This document shows positions 44,101-50,223 of a stretch of DNA of 50,223 nucleotides, piece after piece. The notes under the pieces were generated by a model. That model searched no databases. It was not told the DNA's origin and worked only from the letters and a program-made list of their open reading frames with translations. The position numbers and the translations under genes are program-made. The stretch's first letter is position 1. The number at the start of each line of letters is the position of its first letter. Origin of the DNA: Mesotaenium endlicherianum (Eukaryota; Streptophyta; Zygnematophyceae; Zygnematales; Mesotaeniaceae); the NCBI GenBank assembly GCA_009602735.1, contig WELA01008820.1:120579-170801 (forward strand). The letters run 5' to 3'.

Positions 44101-44447
44101 CCTACTCTACTTAATAAGTTCCCCCCCCCTATGCTGCAGCTCACGACCTGCCTTGACCCTCCAAAGCCTCCTGTTTTCCTCCATTTTAATTCCTCTTTGT
44201 TATTGACCTGTTTCAAAGAGGCTACTCCACTTTGCACTCTCAGCCTCGAGTTCGGACATGGTCGCTGCAAAGAATGGGAATGTGAACCACAAAGCTTTGT
44301 CTTACATGTCAGCTGACGTCCAGGACTACTGCTGCACGCGAATGAAAAAGGATGTGTAGTGCCTCCTATGCCTGAAGCAACTAGCTCGCTAGTTGACTCA
44401 CCAACATAGAGCTTACAGGGTATTAACGAAGCACTTATGGCTGCCAT
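41169..44447 (-). CDS. Plastid-targeted PEMT/ICMT-superfamily methyltransferase
   Basis: Four inferred exons: 44447–43614 (278 codons, CAG|GTACTA), 43253–43101 (51 codons, AAG|GTGCGC), 42043–41766 (278 bp, GCAG|GTGGGC) and 41322–41169 (154 bp with TAG). Phases join perfectly to ~472 residues. The N-terminus (MAAISASLIPCKLYVGESTS…) is Ser/Thr/Gly/Arg-rich, like a chloroplast transit peptide. Several hydrophobic helices follow (LKLSLIALSLWGAGHAFVAL; VMLAGALVWLVLVPL; ALAVLLLALHV). The C-terminal region has the family signature GPYHFVRHPMFLSNLLLFAG, then a final membrane helix and EEELLERFKDEYEEYRGRV. This family methylates phospholipids, isoprenylcysteine or other membrane-bound substrates with SAM; the substrate here is unknown. 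Introns are 360, 1057 and 443 bp. Confidence 0.82.
41608..41665. repeat. CA-rich microsatellite in intron 3
   Basis: Imperfect (ACAC)n with TACACACA and CAGACACAC variants inside the third intron of the methyltransferase gene. Confidence 0.7.
42835..43075. repeat. Minisatellite in intron 2 of the methyltransferase gene
   Basis: Tandem units built on GGGGACCACAC and GCAGAGCGTGGT, first ~23–25 bp long (CAGAGCGCGGGGACCACGCC), then expanding to ~30–35 bp. About eight to nine units. Confidence 0.8.
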
Positions 44448-44884
44448 AACTGCAGCATATCACTTGCAGCAGCCAATCGTTACACGTGCCAGAAGGTACT
44501 AATAACTTGATCCTGTCTTTCAGTGTTCATCACATCCGGTCACGTCTTCACCCGCAGCTCAATAAGCAATCATGGGAACAAGAAGGGGGACATTTACAGA
44601 CAAAACGTCGAGGAGCTACTTACACTGCTTTATACTAGTTCGCCTTTGCGACAATCGTCGAGACAGCCGAAAAGTTAGAGAAGAACCGGATCGCTTCCAA
44701 TATATATGGAAGAAAGCAGAAGAGATGAAACTAAAATCAATATCGTTGACAGTACCTGTCTCCGGAGGCCGGTACGTCAAGACATGGAGCCGTCTGCCGT
44801 CAAGAGCCGTAAGGTTGTCGTCAACCATCGTCAACTTTCAAAAGGCGACTGCAGAAGAGTGCTCGCGAGTCTCGCTTAGAGGGC

Positions 44885-45110
44885 ACGCGAATTAATCTTT
44901 TGGGGGGCACGCAAAATGCTCTCTCAAGGGACACTCGAACGAACCTTGTTGAGAACACGCAGAAGTGCTCTTTAGAAGGGGGCTCGCAAATTCATCTTTT
45001 TAGGGGAAAGCGAAGCAAACTTCCTACAAGCTCTCAAAATCTGCTCTTTTGAGGGGCATGAAGATTCGTACGTTATTGAGGGCATGCAAAATACTCTTTT
45101 GAATGTATGA
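44885..45110. repeat. Degenerate minisatellite, core GGGCACGCAAAAT
   Basis: Imperfect ~25–40-bp units such as GGGGGGCACGCAAAATGCTC, with intervening CTCTTTTGAGGG blocks. It is the same family as 2270–2700, 46639–47030 and 47935–48070. It lies ~440–660 bp upstream of the methyltransferase start. Confidence 0.65.
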
Positions 45111-45346
45111 CATTTATGCTATAACTTGGCATGAGAGCATTTTGAAGTAATTTAATAATGCAAGCATGTACAAAAGAGCATTATGTACAAGTGCTTCAAG
45201 AGGGGGAGCAGGCGGAGACCATACAAGTAGGGATGTTGGCAAATAAGAATATATCCAAAAAAGGCAAGAATTGACTCTACTGCACCAAACGAACAAACCA
45301 GATGATTCTAGCCCACGTGCGCGTACTCGCCCTCGCCGAGCAGAAG

Positions 45347-45487
45347 AGTCAACACTAGGTCGACAGGCATGAGATGGCGTGCACCATTGGCAGGTCATCA
45401 GGTTGCGTATGGGATCCGTAATAGAATAGTCAACACTAGGTCGACAGGCATGAGATGGCGTGCACCATTGGCAAGTAGTCAGGTTGC
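45347..45487. repeat. Direct repeat, ~60-bp units at 81-bp spacing
   Basis: AGTCAACACTAGGTCGACAG starts at 45347 and 45428. Both continue GCATGAGATGGCGTGCACCA and GGTTGC with few differences. Confidence 0.85.
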
Positions 45488-45835
45488 TACATGTGTCCCT
45501 GCTCATTATATTTAACTTTCTACCTAGTATCTCCTCTCCGCCTGCTCCGCATACATTAGGACTGGTTTAAATCGTCTCGCAAACATTTGCAAACACTCGT
45601 CTATTCACCACTACATATACTTCCGCCTTCCTTGCTGCCTTTCTCAAATCAATGTCAGTATTCCTTGCTAACCTGGACTACTACTACTCTCCTTGCAACT
45701 TAAAAGTTAGTACAAAATCGAGGTACAAACCATCGAACATTAAACCAAACTAAACGACCCTAGGGGGCCCAATCAGTACGGGCAGCCTACACCCTAATTC
45801 GATCCGCCCGGGGTCGTTTTCCGCCCCGCACACTT

Positions 45836-46334
45836 GAATCACCTGGTTTGACCTCTATAATTATTTTTTGAAGGTTAAAGTAATCTGATGTGGGTGTATA
45901 GTATTTTCGATAACTTGCCTAGTCTTGAACTTTCACTTAATAGCTTTTACGTAAAAGATTACTTCCTCTTATCTTAATTACGTGAAAGAAATGCATTCTA
46001 ATACCTCATCTGTCTTCTGATTGGAGATGCTATCAGCCGATATTCAAAATTTGGATCCTATTGTTGCTAAAACGGCGAGGGTGAGTACGCGCACATGGGC
46101 TAGAATCACCTGGGTGGACCTCAATAATCATTTTTTGAAGGTTAAATTAATCTGATGTGGGTGTGCAGTATTTTCGATAACCTGCCTAGACTTGAACTTT
46201 CACTTAATAGCTCTTATGTAAAAATTACTTCTTCTTCTCCTAATTACGTGAGAAATGCATTCTAGTACCTAATCTGCCTTCTGATTGGAGATGCTATCAG
46301 CTTATATTTAGATTTTCGATCCTATTGTTGCTAA
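45836..46334. repeat. Tandem duplication, ~267-bp period
   Basis: Unit 1 is 45836–46070 and unit 2 is 46103–46334. Both start GAATCACCTGG and end CCTATTGTTGCTAA. They share TAATCTGATGTGGGTGT, TATTTTCGATAAC, TTGAACTTTCACTTAATAGC and GATTGGAGATGCTATCAGC in the same order. Non-coding. Confidence 0.88.
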
Positions 46335-46638
46335 CATCCCGGCTATTAAAATTGTGGGTGGGTGGGCCTCTTGCAATACTCTCTCGCTTTGCACTGCTTT
46401 GACTTTTAGAAGTGCTTGTTGCTATGGTATATAGTCCAAACAATTTACTGCCACCGTTATTGCTTTTCCTTTGAAAGTGAAAGAAAAGGGATAAATTTTA
46501 GGATTTCTGGAAAGATTTATATTGCATTTGAAAGTAGCTTTGTTGTGTGTCAACATGCAAAGGATATCTGCATTTTCAAGATTAACGTTACTTTCACAAA
46601 TGTCATCTTTATAGGCGCTTGTGATTCAGATTTTGGAA

Positions 46639-47030
46639 GGCACGCAAAACATTCTATTTGCAGGCACAAAGAACGTCATGGGGTGCATTCATGTGGTGTT
46701 GTGGGGAGTATGCAATTTGATTTAATGGAGGGCACGTGAAATGCTTCTTTTGGGAGGGACGCAAAACGCCTAATTTGAGGCCACACATATAATGCTCTTT
46801 TGCAGAGAACTCAAAACAAATGTGCTTTTCGACGGCACCCGTATATTCATCATCCCGGGGCCACTCATAAATGCTATCTTCTAAGCGCACGTAAATTCAT
46901 CTCTACAGGGCACGCAAAACGTTCTGTATTGGAGGGATACGCAAGACTTTGTTTCCGGGGGCATGCAAAATGCTAAAAGATGAAGGGCACGCAGTATATT
47001 TCCTCTTATATAGGGGGCACGCAAAATCAC
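46639..47030. repeat. Degenerate minisatellite, core GGGCACGCAAAAT (second block)
   Basis: Core hits include 46639, 46908 and 47013, with variants (GGACGCAAAAC, GATACGCAAGAC, GGGGGCATGCAAAATGCT) between them and TGCTCTTTTG-like linkers. Confidence 0.65.
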
Positions 47031-47120
47031 CTTTGCATGCATTTGCATGAGTGACCGGCACGAGTAGTTGAAAAGTATCTGGAGCAAGCAAGGAGCAGCC
47101 TCATTTGATGATATTTCTTG

Positions 47121-47876
47121 GGATAAATTCTTTTTTACCATTGATTTGCGCCGCTATATCAACTTCACCATCGGTTTGTGCAAACAGGACATAAGTATAC
47201 AGATTCTGCCAATTTGGACAAAAATTGCCACTTTTTTGTCCTGAACCTGTTTTGCTGCTTTCTCACTATACTTCGTACTTTGAGTGTCGTTGAGCACTTT
47301 CAATTATCTAACGTATAAGTCGTGCGAACTATCTCCACACGAATGTGTTCTGCCAGTCCATTTTAAGCAAAAAAGTGAAGTGAACATGTCAGAACATTGT
47401 GGCCAATTTCAGTGACCATATACGAGCAGCATACATATTTCTTTTGAAATCCTAGTTTCATAAAAACTCTTTACCATAAATCTTAAAGCGTTACCTTCAC
47501 AAGCTAGGCCCAAAGGTTTTTCGGCCCTCCCCTCCAGTCCTTCAACTTTCGGATTCAATTTCAGATTATAATACTCCTATATAAAAATTTTGTCTAAAAG
47601 CCAAGATTCTCTCCTCGACAACAAAATTCCGACATTGAGAGCAACGACTTCACACCCTCGTTCATTCGTGTCAAGCCTGACTTACACGAGTTTACCGACA
47701 GGACCTAACGATAAGAATTGCCCCTGTTCTCATTGCTACATATCCTGAGGCGTTCGGGACGAAATTGTGGTATTTTTGTCCAAATTGGCAGAATCTGTAT
47801 ATGTCTGTCCACTTTGCACAAACCGATGGTGAAGTTGGTATAGCGGCGCAAATCGATGGTAAAAAAGTATTTACCC
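47121..47876. repeat. Inverted repeat with ~110-bp arms and ~535-bp spacer
   Basis: 47121–47230 and 47767–47876 are reverse complements with a handful of differences. Landmarks are TTTGTCCAAATTGGCAGAAT and TATAGCGGCGCAAATC on the right arm, with their complements on the left. No coding frame and no obvious flanking duplication. It could be a fold-back element or a deletion derivative of a larger inverted duplication. Confidence 0.75.
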
Positions 47877-47934
47877 CTATTTTCTTCGAACGGCAAACAC
47901 CTTCTGCATGGGGGACCACGCAATAGCATCTTCT

Positions 47935-48070
47935 GGGCGGCACGAAAAGTGCTGATTCCGAGGGCACGCAAAATGCTGTTTTCGAGGGCACGCAAAATCA
48001 CCTTCAGGACTGTTTGGCGGACGCAATAGGAGCTTCTACGGGACACGCAAATCACGAGGCATGCAAAATG
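47935..48070. repeat. Minisatellite block GAGGGCACGCAAAAT upstream of DPH3
   Basis: Cores near 47963 and 47983 are only ~20 bp apart (GAGGGCACGCAAAATGCTGT, then GAGGGCACGCAAAATCACC), with weaker copies (GGACACGCAAATC, GGCATGCAAAATG) to 48070. It ends ~340 bp before the DPH3 start codon. Confidence 0.65.
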
Positions 48071-48410
48071 TCGTCCAATTAAGCGCCAACGCCGAACATG
48101 CCCCCCTTAGGACGAGCCACAGAGCCGATCGAAAAGCATACACAGTGAGCACAGTTTGGGCAGGCTGCGACGCCACGGTAAGACTTCAATACATAGCGGC
48201 TTCTCATCAGATTGGCGATAAATACTCATTTGCTGGGTCCAGCTGGTGATCCAAAGCGGAAGGCTTCACGTCGCTTTTGTGCTTAAATTTCACCTATACA
48301 GGTGGGCGTCATTGCGGTGCTAGACCGTGGAGTATCTGAGGAATTAGGCCTCGGACGAGGTTCTTTGACGGGGATAGAGCTGTTCTTTTCACATATACCA
48401 AACCAGGAAT

Positions 48411-48816
48411 ATGTCCTATGACGATGTGGAGATCGAGGATATGGAGTGGAGTGAGGACTTGAAGGCCTACTCGTATCCCTGTCCCTGCGGAGACCTCTTC
48501 CAGATTACTTTGGTGAGTGATCCCGACACGTTCTTCATGACTGATGTGAGAACTTCGACCCGTCTCTTCCCTGTCGAGCTTTGACCCTGGTTTGGCCTCT
48601 GTGAAACAAGGTGGTACTTATGTCGTCGGGTCGTCCCTTTTCTTCTGTCGTTTTTTTCTTTTTCTTGGGAATGAACTGAGTTCTTTGTGCTCTCTATGGG
48701 TGCATGTGCGATGCCAGGAGGAACTGAGGATGGGGGAGGAGATAGCACGATGCCCGAGCTGCTCGCTGTACATCACTGTGGTCTACAACCCTGTATGCGA
48801 ACTCTCCCCTTCTTAG
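48411..48816 (+). CDS. DPH3: Diphthamide biosynthesis protein 3 (CSL zinc finger)
   Basis: Exon 1 48411–48512 encodes [20 protein letters not shown] and [14 protein letters not shown], then a GTGAGT donor. Exon 2 starts at 48718 after GCCAG and encodes [20 protein letters not shown] and VVYNP. The CxC…CxxC set binds one zinc/iron in the DPH-type CSL domain. DPH3 is an electron donor to Dph1/Dph2 in forming diphthamide on elongation factor 2, and also supports Elongator-dependent tRNA modification. Read straight on, exon 2 stops at TAG 48814–48816 after VCELSPS. A GTATGC right after YNP could be a donor to a further exon, because plant homologues have a longer tail after this point. Junctions are phase 0. 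Confidence 0.9.
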
Positions 48817-48845
48817 CCCTAGTACTCTGAACCCTGAGCTCTCTG

Positions 48846-49062
48846 CCAGAAGCTTTAGCCTGTGCCCAAGCCTATGCGCAAGCCTATGGCCGAGCTTGTG
48901 TCTGAGCCTGTGCTTTATGCCTGACCTGGAAACCTCAACCGATGCCTGACCCGGAAACCTAAGCCTGTGCCTGACCCTGACACCTGAGCCTATGCCCATA
49001 AGCCCATGCTTGAGCTTTTGCCTAAGCTTATGCCTAAGTCCATGCCTGAGCCCAGAATCCTG
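48846..49062. repeat. Degenerate dodecamer minisatellite (…AAGCCTATGCCTGAGCCT…)
   Basis: Some 15 or more imperfect ~12-bp steps alternate GCCTATG, GCCTGAGC and GCCTAAGC, with two longer variants containing CCTGACCTGGAAACC. It lies immediately downstream of the DPH3 stop, so it may be in its 3' UTR or next intron. Confidence 0.8.
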
Positions 49063-50223
49063 AGGCCTGCACTTTTTGGACTTCTTGGACTTCTTTCACA
49101 TCCCTGTGAACCTCTTAAGGGTGGGGCAGGACAGCTGGCGCGACGCCCCTTTCCAGCAAGGAACTCTCCCTAGCTAGGTGGCGTGATGCCTCAGAGCTTC
49201 AGAGGCATTCGTGCCTCATGTGATGCTTTAATCCATCATTATTTCCCTATGCGCTCTTGCTTGTTGTGCAAGCACGGGGCTTGGGGAGAGGAGAGTGACG
49301 AGGAGGGTGGTGGAGGGGAGTAACGGGTGTGGGGGCAGAGGACAGTAAAAAGATGAATTTGGGGTCTATAGCAGCGACCAGAGGGAGTCGACAGGTGGCG
49401 TTACGCGTAAGGTGGACAGGTTGCGGAAATCTCTGGGGCGATTGGATGAGCAATGAGGAAGGAGAAAGTTAGTGATTTATTTTGTGGGTCGAGATTGAAT
49501 GAGCCACGGTTTGCCACTGTCGATGAGGGGAGAGTGCACATGAGCTCCTGAGTTGCTCGTGAGTTGTCTCTCACGGAAAGGGAGTATTTGTATGTGCGGC
49601 GTGCCGCCTGTCGTTAGTAAAGGAAGTGCGCTCTTGAGCTTACGCCATGCCAGGTGCTGACAGTTTGAGAGCTAAGAGAAGGGAGGCAAAGGGGGGGGGG
49701 AGGGGGGGGCTTTTCCCCTGCTCTCCTGTCGTGGGCTATACACCTCTTGAGGTGAAGCAATCATGGGCAGCAGTCAGTGCGTGCCCCTGTCTCAGTTCAG
49801 AAAGTAGGCTGTGAGGAACAAGCCTGTACGTGAAGAGCTTCCTGCTGTTGGCTTCGAGTGCTGCCGCCTGGCAATATGGCTGCCCGGCAAGCTGGCGGCC
49901 TGGCAAGCCATGCGACAGCCAGCTCATTCTGGCCCTCTGGGGCTGAGCGACAGCGCGTTGTCCATTGCCATTGCCTTTGCCGTTGCCAGACTTGTCCAGC
50001 TCTCTGTGCATGCATGTGGGAAGCGTGGGCGGTATAAGATAGCGAGCGCCGTGGGCCTTTGGTAGCTATCTCTGCAGATGTATGAGCGGAGTATTGTACC
50101 GCTCTCAGCTGGAAACGGGGATGGAAAGCGCGCTCCGACAGTCCCCTGCTGAGTCTGTTGTCTCACTTTCAGCAAGGCGCCTAAGGCGCCCCCTCATGGG
50201 ACCTCCGGGATGGGCGGGGAGGG
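49063..50223. other. No gene recognised
   Basis: GC-rich with poly-G runs (about 49690–49709), short frames only, and a repeated TGGCAAG/CCGGCAAG cluster near 49866–49905. No domain, splice pair or RNA gene was identified. Confidence 0.3.

Noticed and set aside
45836..46334. CRISPR-like or LTR interpretation of the 267-bp duplication
   Set aside because: Eukaryotic context, two units only, no TG…CA ends, PBS or PPT.
49797..50175. Short overlapping ORFs at the right edge
   Set aside because: All under 95 codons, in GC-rich repetitive sequence, with no domain or splice support.

Overview
This is a eukaryotic nuclear window. Genes carry GT–AG introns, one protein starts with a plastid-type transit peptide, one gene is a close match to plant diphthamide factor DPH3, and the LTR elements use primer-binding sites resembling the 3' end of plant initiator tRNA-Met. 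That points to a streptophyte (charophyte alga or early-diverging plant). The species cannot be fixed from sequence alone.

Layout. 1–5.1 kb: two head-to-head copies of a type II membrane, GT92/DUF23-like glycosyltransferase gene. The left copy (minus) is open and runs off the window; the right copy (plus) is a decayed pseudogene. Between them lie a degenerate minisatellite and a decayed copy of part of the plastid methyltransferase gene found at 41–44 kb. 7–8.9 kb: a two-exon FkbM-type methyltransferase gene with an N-terminal membrane anchor (minus). 10.8–39.5 kb: a transposon graveyard. Its best-preserved part is a three-level nest. A ~495-bp short-LTR (TRIM-like) element holds a complete Ty3/Gypsy chromovirus ('element A', intact gag and pol), and a 3'-truncated second gypsy family ('element B') lies in A's 3' LTR. 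A second, broken, inverted copy of A's family (element D, 35.9–39.3 kb) sits in another copy of the same short LTR. Between these are fragments of at least three gypsy lineages, a DIRS-like fragment, and relics of an unassigned multi-ORF element present as two overlapping pieces. 39.5–40.6 kb: exon-like pieces of an unidentified CxxC/CxxC protein. 41.2–44.4 kb: a four-exon plastid-targeted PEMT/ICMT-type methyltransferase gene (minus). 44.5–48.1 kb: intergenic DNA rich in local repeats. 48.4–48.8 kb: DPH3 (plus).

How genes relate. The GT92-like and FkbM-like proteins both have type II signal-anchor N-termini, so both plausibly act on glycans in the Golgi, but nothing shows coregulation. DPH3 and the plastid methyltransferase are independent housekeeping-type genes. 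The transposon genes form self-contained units: element A has LTRs, PBS, gag, a canonical -1 frameshift signal, pol and a purine-rich tract.

Most notable: an A_AAA_AAC/U slippery site plus downstream hairpin conserved in both copies of the A family; the TRIM > gypsy > gypsy nest with an identifiable CGTAT target duplication; a 29-bp duplication around a truncated insertion; a core repeat (GGGCACGCAAAAT) found upstream of three gene starts; and the duplicated transit-peptide region. Exon boundaries, repeat identities and family names come from reading the sequence by eye; no database search was run.
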